Shown here: positions 1 to 5,633 of the stretch, one piece after another
Position numbering within the stretch: the first letter of the stretch is position 1
How the letters are laid out: every line of letters begins with the position of its first letter
Assembly (NCBI GenBank): GCA_018369015.1
Contig: JAGZDD010000052.1
Span: 1-22,393 of the forward strand
DNA length: 22,393 bases
Direction: 5' to 3'
Source: Clostridiales bacterium
GTDB lineage: Bacteria; Bacillota; Clostridia; Lachnospirales; Lachnospiraceae
Program-made: the position numbers and the translations under genes
Notes under the pieces: generated by a model
What the model was told of the DNA's origin: nothing
The model's input: only the letters and a program-made list of their open reading frames with translations
Database searches by the model: none

Positions 1-840
1 AAGCCGATTGCTCCGCGCTTTGCGCTCCCGCAATCGCCGGTGGTATTCGTGCTTTACGTTCCGCCTATGGCGGTCTCCGCTGCCGCTCCGGTCGGTGCTT
101 GACAAGCGCCACTGGCGCTTAGCACTCCCGCAATCCTGCCCCAAGGTATTCGGACTTTCCGCTGCTTGCAGCAGCCCGTCCTCATACCTTGGGGTTATCA
201 AATGTGCATACGCATGGTCAAATAAATTTGCCCCTGCGCCTGTTCCCTTGATAACTTTCATAGTAATTAATTCTGAAATGTTCACGCCCAAATATACTTG
301 CCTGACCATGAACTCCTTTGCCTGATTGAACTGTTCAAATAATTTTAATGTATCGGATAGATTATTGTAAATTTTCCAGTAACCGGTATATAAATCATTT
401 TTACCCTTATTGACAATAAAGCCGTACACATCTTCCACAGGATAGCCAAGAAGCAGGCCCATTTCGTGGGGGAATTTTTTCTTTCCCTGCCGGTAGAGTT
501 TATACCGGCTGCAAAAAAGATCAAAAACCTCATAGAGCCGTATCTGTTCATAACCAAGCCAGCACAGCAGCCGGCTCACCTTCGGACGTTTTAAATACCC
601 CTCAAGTTCTTCCGGACGATAAAGAAGAAATGTTACCTTGGATGCATCTTTATAAATGACCTGCGCGGCAATCCCGCTGTTTTTGAATAAATGTCTGACA
701 CGGTCCTCATCGTCACTGCCCGTAATAAGCAGATTGGATATTTTCAATCCGGCCAATAGCGGCGAACACTGAAGGGCAATCTGCATTTTCAGTTCATTTA
801 TATTCATTTTTTTAATCATCTGAAATACTTCCTCGCTCAT
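1..840 (-). CDS. DUF3793 family protein, runs off the left edge without a stop
   Basis: This frame is open from ATG at 840 to base 1 (280 codons, no stop). AGGAGG lies 4 bases before the ATG. Residues 1-194 read as a DUF3793 protein. The hallmark stretch PHEMGLLLGYPVEDVYGFI, followed by NKGKN and GYWKIYNN, matches the family pattern of HE-G-LGYP-DV-GFI-N-GKN and WK-Y as I recall it. The family is normally about 190-200 residues and its biochemical role is unknown. Here the frame does not stop: beyond about residue 196 it passes into nested palindromic DNA and becomes Arg-rich and low in complexity, which is unlikely to be native protein. The stop may have been lost by insertion or recombination at the repeat. 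A strong promoter at 880-908 and a GTTAG-N6-CTAAC palindrome just after it match the feo promoter site, so iron-linked regulation is inferred. Family confidence is high; the true end is unknown. Confidence 0.75.
   Translation of the reverse strand, partial: MSEEVFQMIKKMNINELKMQIALQCSPLLAGLKISNLLITGSDDEDRVRHLFKNSGIAAQVIYKDASKVTFLLYRPEELEGYLKRPKVSRLLCWLGYEQIRLYEVFDLFCSRYKLYRQGKKKFPHEMGLLLGYPVEDVYGFIVNKGKNDLYTGYWKIYNNLSDTLKLFEQFNQAKEFMVRQVYLGVNISELITMKVIKGTGAGANLFDHAYAHLITPRYEDGLLQAAESPNTLGQDCGSAKRQWRLSSTDRSGSGDRHRRNVKHEYHRRLRERKARSNRL
4..194. repeat. Cluster of nested palindromes (intergenic repeat-like DNA)
   Basis: Four hairpins are packed in 190 bases. At 139-194 the arms CCCCAAGGTAT and ATACCTTGGGG pair perfectly over 11 bp and enclose further pairing (GGAC/GTCC and GCTGC/GCAGC). 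At 104-120, AAGCGCCA pairs with TGGCGCTT. At 61-73, CCGCC pairs with GGCGG. At 5-36, CGATTGC pairs with GCAATCG around GCGC-TTT-GCGC. The motif CTCCCGCAATC occurs at 25-35 and again exactly 100 bases later at 125-135, each followed by GGTATTCG, so the block also looks like a decayed tandem duplication. Because 100 is not a multiple of 3, the repeat was not shaped by the reading frame crossing it. Confidence 0.65.
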
Positions 841-855
841 GTGTCCTCCTCTTTG

Positions 856-871
856 GTTAGTAATAACTAAC
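856..871. promoter_or_regulatory. GTTAG-N6-CTAAC palindrome, candidate metalloregulator operator
   Basis: The 16-base site GTTAGTAATAACTAAC lies about 2-17 bases after the expected transcription start of the DUF3793 gene. Its arms and spacing are the same as the site overlapping the feo -10 box at 11570-11585. TTAG/CTAA half-sites resemble those used by DtxR/IdeR-type iron or manganese regulators, but no such regulator is encoded in the window, so the binding protein is not known. Confidence 0.5.
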
Positions 872-879
872 TTGTGTAT

Positions 880-908
880 ATACTACCCTATTTTTTCTGG
901 TTCGTCAA
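880..908 (-). promoter_or_regulatory. Sigma-A promoter of the DUF3793 gene
   Basis: On the minus strand a -35 box TTGACG (908-903) and a -10 box TAGTAT (885-880) are separated by exactly 17 bases. The start of transcription would be near 873, about 33 bases before the ATG at 840, placing the palindrome at 856-871 in the earliest transcribed bases. Confidence 0.6.
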
Positions 909-931
909 TAGGAGTTAATGTCAATAAATTC

Positions 932-1093
932 TCAGTAAAACGACATGCCGCCGGACAGCGGCATCACCACAAATGAAAGTTCAGGATTGCTCCCAAATGC
1001 GGCTGAAAGCCAAAAGAACCTGTCCAACACTAATATCATGTTCTTACACCGCAGACAACAGGTGTTTGCAGCTAAATCCCCGATTCGGGCCAT
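932..1093 (-). CDS. Possible 53-residue ORF or repeat-borne reading frame (doubtful)
   Basis: An ATG at 1093 opens a 53-residue frame ending in TGA at 934-932. It contains two Cys pairs (NTCCLRCKN) and a hydrophobic end (LSFVVMPLSGGMSFY). There is no well-spaced ribosome site: AGGGCG ends one base before the ATG. It lies just downstream of the 58-base palindrome and carries a small hairpin (ATGCCGC/GCGGCAT, 945-964). It could be a fragment of an older gene or part of a dispersed repeat rather than a translated gene. The rest of the 841-1214 gap holds only the DUF3793 promoter and the palindrome. Confidence 0.2.
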   Translation of the reverse strand: MARIGDLAANTCCLRCKNMILVLDRFFWLSAAFGSNPELSFVVMPLSGGMSFY

Positions 1094-1107
1094 ACGCCCT
1101 GTTGTGT

Positions 1108-1165
1108 CTTAGGACAGCAAAATCTCTCTGAAAGTTAGCTTTCAGAGAGATTTTGCTATCCTAAG
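1108..1165. repeat. 58-base near-perfect inverted repeat
   Basis: CTTAGGA at 1108-1114 pairs with TCCTAAG at 1159-1165. After a single C/A mismatch, a 19-base arm at 1116-1134 pairs perfectly with 1139-1157, leaving a TTAG loop. It follows the end of the P-type ATPase gene, but neither strand has a run of T after the stem, so it is not a standard intrinsic terminator. The bases after it (CATGGCTGAACCGTTAC, 1169-1185) match one arm of the palindrome at 17144-17172 apart from two single-base differences. This suggests a repeat-rich, possibly mobile intergenic segment. Confidence 0.7.
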
Positions 1166-1214
1166 CCGCATGGCTGAACCGTTACGAATTTTCCATGCTT
1201 TCAACCGCTTTTAT

Positions 1215-3302
1215 TTAAGCCTTTTCATCCTCCGTGAGGTTTTCCATGCTCTTTAAGCTGATCGCCAAAGTGGACATATTATGCAAAAGGGCAGATGTTG
1301 TTGGCGGAATGATTCCTGCAACGCCAAGGATAATCAGCATTGTATTAATGCCTACAATCTTGCGGTAATTTTTATGGATACGGGCCATTAAAAGATTGCT
1401 CAATCTTTTTAGGATGACAATTTCCCGCAGATCATTGGCTGAAATCGTAATATCCGCAATCTCCCGGGCAATCTCAGCGCCGTCGCTGATAGCAATACCT
1501 GCGCTGGCTGCCGATAAAGCCGGGGAATCATTAATCCCGTCGCCAATCATAATAACCTTGCGGCCCTGCTTCTTTTCATTTTCCACAAAGCTGGCCTTGC
1601 CCTCCGGCAGTACCTCCGAATAGTATTCATCCACGCCAACCTCATTTGCAATCGCCGCGGCTGTCCGCTCACTGTCTCCGGTCATCATAACAATCTTCTT
1701 AATTCCGGCAGCTTTAAGCCCCTGAATCACCCTGGCAGCTTCCGGTCTTAAAGGATCTTCAATACAAATGACCGCAGCCAGCTTTTGTTCAATGGCCAGA
1801 TAAAGATAGGAACAGCTTGAGGGAAGCTTGTCAAATACGTCCTGTTCCCCATCTGGGATTTCACATTTTTCATCTTCAAATACGAAGTGATGGCTTCCTA
1901 TAATCACTTTCTTATTTTCAATATAAGATGAAATTCCATGGGCCACAATATAATCGACTTTAGAATGCATTTCCTCATGCTCAAGCTTTTTAGCCTTGGC
2001 CGCATCTACAACCGCTTTTGCCATAGAATGAGGAAAATGTTCCTCAAGGCAGGCGGCAATTCTGAGCATTTCATCGGGATTGCCCCCGGCAAAGGTAATG
2101 ACTTCCTTCACCGTCGGCCTGGCATTTGTCAATGTTCCGGTTTTATCAAAAACAATCGTGTTTGCCTCAGCCACAGCCTCCAGATACTTTCCTCCCTTTA
2201 CCGTCATATGGTGAGCTCCCGCTTCCCGGATTGCCGAAAGCACAGCAATAGGCATAGCAAGCTTAAGGGCGCATGAAAAATCGACCATAAGTACGGCCAG
2301 TGCCTTCGTCACATTCCGGGTCACAAGCCCTACAAGTCCGGTTCCTAAAAGAGTATATGGCACAAGATGATCCGCAAGGTGTTCTGCCTTGCTTTCCAAT
2401 CCGGATTTCAGCTTTTCTGATGCTTCAATCATTGTCACAATCTTTTCATAGCGGTTCGAGCCGGACACCGCCCTGACCTTGATCGTCAGTTCGCCTTCCT
2501 CCACAACTGTTCCTGCATAAACATAGCCGCCGCCTTCCTTTTTTACCGGCATGGACTCGCCTGTCATAGAGGACTGGTTGACCATCGCCTCACCAAGACT
2601 GACAACGCCGTCAAAAGGAATGACATTTCCCATATGGACCACAACCTCATCCCCGGCCTCAACGGAAGATGAGGGAACGAGAATCTCCTGCCCATCCCTC
2701 AAAAGCCATACATTACTTATGTTTAAGGACATGCTCCGTGCCAGGTCGCTGACCGACTTTTTATGGGTCCATTCTTCAAGGATTTCACCAATGCCCAGCA
2801 AAAACATCACGGAGTTGGCAGTTTTAAAATCTCCCCTGAAAATGGAAACTCCAATAGCCGTCGCGTCCAATACAGGCACCTGAAGCCTGCCTTTTGCAAG
2901 ACAGCAAAAGCCATGGTACAAATACTTTACCGACTTAAATACTGTATAAGCAATCCTAACAGGCTTTGGCAAAAACAGCTTCCGCCCAAAATGGCATAAT
3001 ACCTTTAAGGTCAGCTTTTCTTTAAACTGACTGTTTAATTCCCGCCCGGAATTGGCAACAGCATTTTCAGGAACCGGGGCTGATTCATAATGGAACTTTC
3101 GTATTGCTTCCAAAAGCTTATCCCGGTTTCCTGTAAACGTAACCGCAGCGTCACATGTGCGCTCATATACCTTGGCGTCAACCACACTGTCAAGATTTTG
3201 TAAATAATACTGCAAAATGTCCGCCTGTTTATACGCCATACGCGTCTGCGCCAGGTGTATCCTTATTCTGCCCTTCGTTTCATGCCGTATTATAAATTTC
3301 AC
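1215..3302 (-). CDS. fezB: P1B-type metal ATPase, FezB-like (P1B-6, putative ferrosome transporter)
   Basis: A 695-residue metal-transporting P-type ATPase, started by GTG at 3302 with GGAGG seven bases upstream. Visible parts are the actuator TGES (247-250), the membrane metal-site motif SCA (343-345 in DFSCALKLAMPI), the phosphorylation site DKTGTLT (Asp386), EHFPHSMA in the nucleotide domain (421-428), TGD (541-543) and GDGIND (587-592). The N-terminus has no CxxC metal-binding domain. It begins with a basic stretch, KGRIRIHL (10-17). In place of the CPC/SPC motif of copper, zinc and PfeT-type pumps, SCA matches the P1B-6 class as I recall it. P1B-6 FezB proteins make iron-filled ferrosomes in Clostridioides difficile and some anaerobic Proteobacteria. 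The partner DUF6110 gene and a Fur-like site ahead of the operon support iron. The substrate is not proven; manganese is an alternative. Confidence 0.75.
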   Translation of the reverse strand: MKFIIRHETKGRIRIHLAQTRMAYKQADILQYYLQNLDSVVDAKVYERTCDAAVTFTGNRDKLLEAIRKFHYESAPVPENAVANSGRELNSQFKEKLTLKVLCHFGRKLFLPKPVRIAYTVFKSVKYLYHGFCCLAKGRLQVPVLDATAIGVSIFRGDFKTANSVMFLLGIGEILEEWTHKKSVSDLARSMSLNISNVWLLRDGQEILVPSSSVEAGDEVVVHMGNVIPFDGVVSLGEAMVNQSSMTGESMPVKKEGGGYVYAGTVVEEGELTIKVRAVSGSNRYEKIVTMIEASEKLKSGLESKAEHLADHLVPYTLLGTGLVGLVTRNVTKALAVLMVDFSCALKLAMPIAVLSAIREAGAHHMTVKGGKYLEAVAEANTIVFDKTGTLTNARPTVKEVITFAGGNPDEMLRIAACLEEHFPHSMAKAVVDAAKAKKLEHEEMHSKVDYIVAHGISSYIENKKVIIGSHHFVFEDEKCEIPDGEQDVFDKLPSSCSYLYLAIEQKLAAVICIEDPLRPEAARVIQGLKAAGIKKIVMMTGDSERTAAAIANEVGVDEYYSEVLPEGKASFVENEKKQGRKVIMIGDGINDSPALSAASAGIAISDGAEIAREIADITISANDLREIVILKRLSNLLMARIHKNYRKIVGINTMLIILGVAGIIPPTTSALLHNMSTLAISLKSMENLTEDEKA

Positions 3303-3322
3303 AATTATTCCTCCAAACAGAT

Positions 3323-3346
3323 AAGGGGCGAACCCGCCCCTTTTTT
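3323..3346. terminator. GC-rich hairpin between the DUF6110 and ATPase genes
   Basis: GGGGCG (3325-3330) pairs with CGCCCC (3335-3340), extended by AA/TT. T6 follows on the plus strand (3341-3346), which makes a good terminator against antisense transcription. On the minus (coding) strand the stem is followed only by TTATCTGTTT, so it would be a weak, leaky terminator or an RNA-processing stem. It lies about 25 bases before the ATPase GTG and could lower ATPase output relative to the small upstream proteins. Confidence 0.5.
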
Positions 3347-3381
3347 CTATCGTTACTATTCACAGCCGCCCACGCGCGCTA

Positions 3382-3663
3382 TTATTCAGTAACTTCCTCT
3401 GTACAATCTTCACATACATTCGCCGCTTCCTTAGAAGCTCTGTCCTCATTAATCATTTTAGCTTCTGCGAGAATATCTTCAGCATTTTCCTGAACAGTTG
3501 TCGCTGTCTTCATTACGCAGTCCTTTGCACGCAGAACAGCAGCCGTGCAATTTGTATAAACCTTTTTCGCATCCTTGCTGGAAAGAATTTTAACGCCGGC
3601 TGTTCCGAATAAAACACCGCCTGCAAACAAGCCTAATCCTTTTAATTTAGAAATATCAAACAT
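3382..3663 (-). CDS. DUF6110 family small membrane protein
   Basis: A 93-residue protein with AGGAGGT eight bases before its ATG. One glycine-rich membrane segment is visible near residues 10-27 (GLGLFAGGVLFGTAGVKIL), with GxxxG-like spacing suited to helix packing. After it comes an alanine/lysine-rich helix (about 30-80) and an acidic tail carrying Cys-x-x-Cys (CEDC, near 84-87). I recognise it as DUF6110-like, a family commonly found directly before a P-type ATPase in Clostridia. The C. difficile ferrosome system needs a small membrane protein, FezA, with FezB; by position and topology this gene is the natural FezA candidate, but I cannot confirm homology. It lies between a 26-codon gene and the ATPase, in one operon. 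Confidence 0.7.
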   Translation of the reverse strand: MFDISKLKGLGLFAGGVLFGTAGVKILSSKDAKKVYTNCTAAVLRAKDCVMKTATTVQENAEDILAEAKMINEDRASKEAANVCEDCTEEVTE

Positions 3664-3676
3664 TTTATTTTACCTC

Positions 3677-3757
3677 CTATTTGTGCTTATAACCTGTATA
3701 CATAACGATGATTAAAGAAATAATCATTGTCCATGCAAAAAACTTATGGTACTTCAT
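3677..3757 (-). CDS. 26-residue single-span membrane peptide, first gene of the fez-like operon
   Basis: This short gene has an ATG at 3757, TAG at 3679-3677 and a good ribosome site (AGGGAGTGA, about 5-8 bases upstream). The peptide has a basic start (MKYHKF), a hydrophobic core (FAWTMIISLIIVMYTG) and a basic end (YKHK), so it would span the membrane once. Its stop codon touches the AGGAGGT ribosome site of the DUF6110 gene, which suggests translational coupling. A 43-base leader separates it from a strong promoter at 3807-3835. It could be a subunit or regulator of the ATPase, as small membrane peptides are for other P-type pumps, or merely a leader peptide. I do not recognise a named family. 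Confidence 0.65.
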   Translation of the reverse strand: MKYHKFFAWTMIISLIIVMYTGYKHK

Positions 3758-3806
3758 TGTTATCACTCCCTTTGCCAGGAAAATAGATGACCAGGTACTT
3801 TCATAT

Positions 3807-3835
3807 AATATAAAGATCCGATAAAAAGAAGTCAA
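3807..3835 (-). promoter_or_regulatory. Sigma-A promoter of the fez-like operon
   Basis: On the minus strand, TTGACT (3835-3830) and TATATT (3812-3807) are 17 bases apart. Transcription would start near 3800. A GTTAG half-site (3842-3838) lies just ahead of the -35 box, with a recognisable but decayed partner, so the GTTAG-N6-CTAAC operator may exist here in weak form. Confidence 0.65.
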
Positions 3836-3848
3836 TTCTAACTTGTCT

Positions 3849-3866
3849 TATCGATAAATTTTATCG
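3849..3866. promoter_or_regulatory. Fur-box-like palindrome upstream of the fez-like promoter
   Basis: CGATAAATTTTATCG at 3852-3866 is a perfect 7-1-7 palindrome, the architecture of the Fur box (TGATAATnATTATCA). Eleven of its 13 core positions fit, counting the free centre. The 17-mer TATCGATAAATTTTATC (3849-3865) occurs identically at 11609-11625 ahead of the feo promoter. It lies 13 bases beyond the -35 hexamer, so it could be an activator site or an upstream repressor-loading site. Confidence 0.6.
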
Positions 3867-3877
3867 CCTGTTTCATT

Positions 3878-3899
3878 AATAACAACTCCTATTAAGGAG
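3878..3899 (-). terminator. Weak hairpin after the long feo/ABC operon
   Basis: CTCCT (3886-3890) pairs with AGGAG (3895-3899) around ATTA. On the minus strand the stem is followed by TTGTTATT. It lies 10 bases after the end of the last ABC gene and could be a weak terminator. A five-pair stem would leak, so some feo-operon transcripts may read into the fez-like operon. Confidence 0.35.
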
Positions 3900-3908
3900 G
3901 AGAAAGAC

Positions 3909-5633
3909 TTACATTTTTATAACATCATCGGCAACTCCCATGGTCGATGCTCTGTGGGAAACAAGAATAATTGTTTTTTCCTTTTTGGCCTCATTCAGGC
4001 TTTTTAAAATAATACCCTCATTCAAGCTGTCAATATTGCTCGTCGGCTCATCAAGCAAAATCACCTCGCTGTCATGGAGGAAGGCCCGGGCAATACCGAT
4101 TCTTTGCCTTTCCCCTCCGGAAATGGAATCTCCCAGCTCTGAAAGCTTTGTTTCATAACCCTCGGGAAGAGACTCAATGAAGTCGTGGATCGCCGCCCTT
4201 TTCGCCGCCGCTATGACCATTTCCCGGGTGGCCCCGGCATTGGCCACCTTGATGTTATTTTCAATTGTATCGTGAAAAAGGAAGGTTTCCTGCTCTACAT
4301 AGGCAATATGGCGGCGCAGGGCCTGCGTATTAATATTATTGACATTGTCCGTGCCGTACAGGATACTTCCGCTGTTTGTCTCATAAAAACGCATTAAAAG
4401 CTTTAGCAGGGTTGATTTCCCGCAGCCGCTCTTTCCAAGAAGGCCATGGATCTTCCCCTTGTCAAAGGAGGCGCAAAAATCACTTAAAATCTCCGGGGCT
4501 GCGCTATTGCCCTGCTCTGCCGCCCGCATTGCTTCGGAGCTATTCGTACCCTTCTTATTAGCGCCGGACTTTTTGTACTGAAAGCTTACATGCTCACACA
4601 CAATTTCCCCGGCACATTCATCGCGCTTTCCAAAAACATCTGAAACCTCCGGCTCTTCCTCAAGAAGGTTCAGCACCCTGTTTCCGCTGGCTAATGTCTG
4701 GTTGAGATTATTTGATAAAGAGGAAAGGGCCGCCGTCGGTCCAAAGGAACTCATCATTGCCACAACAGCGATCACTGCCTCATAATTTTCCATCTGTTCC
4801 GCGGCGGCAAGCGCCCCGCACGTAACGGCCATTACAATACCGGCAGCCAAAATAACCCAGTCCGCAGCGACCCGCTGGACATTTTCCCCGTCCTTAAGAC
4901 TTTTGGAAATCTGCTCTAAATGCTCCGTGCGCTTGTCCATATAGCGCAGGCGCTTTTCCTTCTGGCCGTACTGGAGAATTTCTTCAAGGCCGTACAAATT
5001 GTCAAGCACTGCGGTATTAAGCTTTCCGAAAAGATTTCTGTAGTTTAGGCCTTTGCGGCTTCCAAAATGCCCGTTAATCACCGGGATCACAAGGCCAACA
5101 ATAAGATAAAAAACCAGTGCCGCCGCTGCCGCTGCAGGATGGAGGGCAGCCATAAAACAAATCATAACAATCGATGTAATAACAGCAATGGCAATCGGCG
5201 AAATTGTATGGGCGTAAAAAACCTCCAAAAGCTCAATATCACTTGTAATAATCGATATTAAATTGCCTTTTTCACTTCCGCAAAGCTTTGCCGGAGCCAG
5301 ACGCCTCAAGGCAGCGAATACCTGATGTCTGATACGGGCCAGCAGCTTAAATGCAATAAAATGATTGCTGGCCTGCTCTGCATAGCGCAAAATGCCGCGC
5401 AACACAGCGAAAATAATAATCAGTGCAAAAATAAGCCCAAAGCTCATACTGTCGTAAAGTCCGACAGCGGTGAGCAGTCCATAGCCTCCCAAAACAGTTA
5501 TAAACGTTGCCATAAGGTTTCCGATACAGCCCATAAAAATTGCCAGAGCCATAAATCCAAGGAGCGGCTTAACCATACCAATTAATCCGGCCATAACGCC
5601 AATAGCGCTGCGTTTTCTCTCATTCTTATTCAT
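3909..5633 (-). CDS. ABC half-transporter 2 (membrane plus ATPase domains), heterodimer partner
   Basis: A 574-residue ABC exporter-fold protein: about six membrane helices in residues 15-310, then an ATPase domain with Walker A GKSGCGKST (400-408), Q-loop VEQETFLF, signature SGGERQR (505-511), Walker B VILLDEP (524-530), D-loop SNID and H-loop His (ILVSHRAS). It ends at residue 574, only about a dozen residues after the H-loop, whereas most exporters have 30 or more. A Ser/Ala/Glu-rich insert (about 355-380) sits between the first strands of the ATPase domain. Its ATG overlaps the end of the preceding ABC gene in ATGAATAA, so the two are translated as a pair. The substrate is unknown. Placement in a feo operon suggests heme, siderophore, thiol or metal-complex transport; a CydDC-like thiol exporter is also possible. 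Confidence 0.85.
   Translation of the reverse strand: MNKNERKRSAIGVMAGLIGMVKPLLGFMALAIFMGCIGNLMATFITVLGGYGLLTAVGLYDSMSFGLIFALIIIFAVLRGILRYAEQASNHFIAFKLLARIRHQVFAALRRLAPAKLCGSEKGNLISIITSDIELLEVFYAHTISPIAIAVITSIVMICFMAALHPAAAAAALVFYLIVGLVIPVINGHFGSRKGLNYRNLFGKLNTAVLDNLYGLEEILQYGQKEKRLRYMDKRTEHLEQISKSLKDGENVQRVAADWVILAAGIVMAVTCGALAAAEQMENYEAVIAVVAMMSSFGPTAALSSLSNNLNQTLASGNRVLNLLEEEPEVSDVFGKRDECAGEIVCEHVSFQYKKSGANKKGTNSSEAMRAAEQGNSAAPEILSDFCASFDKGKIHGLLGKSGCGKSTLLKLLMRFYETNSGSILYGTDNVNNINTQALRRHIAYVEQETFLFHDTIENNIKVANAGATREMVIAAAKRAAIHDFIESLPEGYETKLSELGDSISGGERQRIGIARAFLHDSEVILLDEPTSNIDSLNEGIILKSLNEAKKEKTIILVSHRASTMGVADDVIKM

Noticed and set aside
8..325. Plus-strand open frame of about 105 residues at the left edge
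   Set aside because: It is antisense to the DUF3793 frame and the palindromic block, has no ribosome site and a Ser/Arg-rich composition typical of chance frames in such repeats.
345..557. Minus-strand 70-residue open frame
   Set aside because: It is a shifted frame inside the DUF3793 gene, which reads as a proper domain in the adjacent frame.
3708..3727. ATGATTA/TAATCAT inverted repeat resembling Fur half-sites
   Set aside because: It lies inside the 26-codon gene, where Ile/Met-rich membrane codons give such repeats by chance, and the 6-base spacing is not that of a Fur box.
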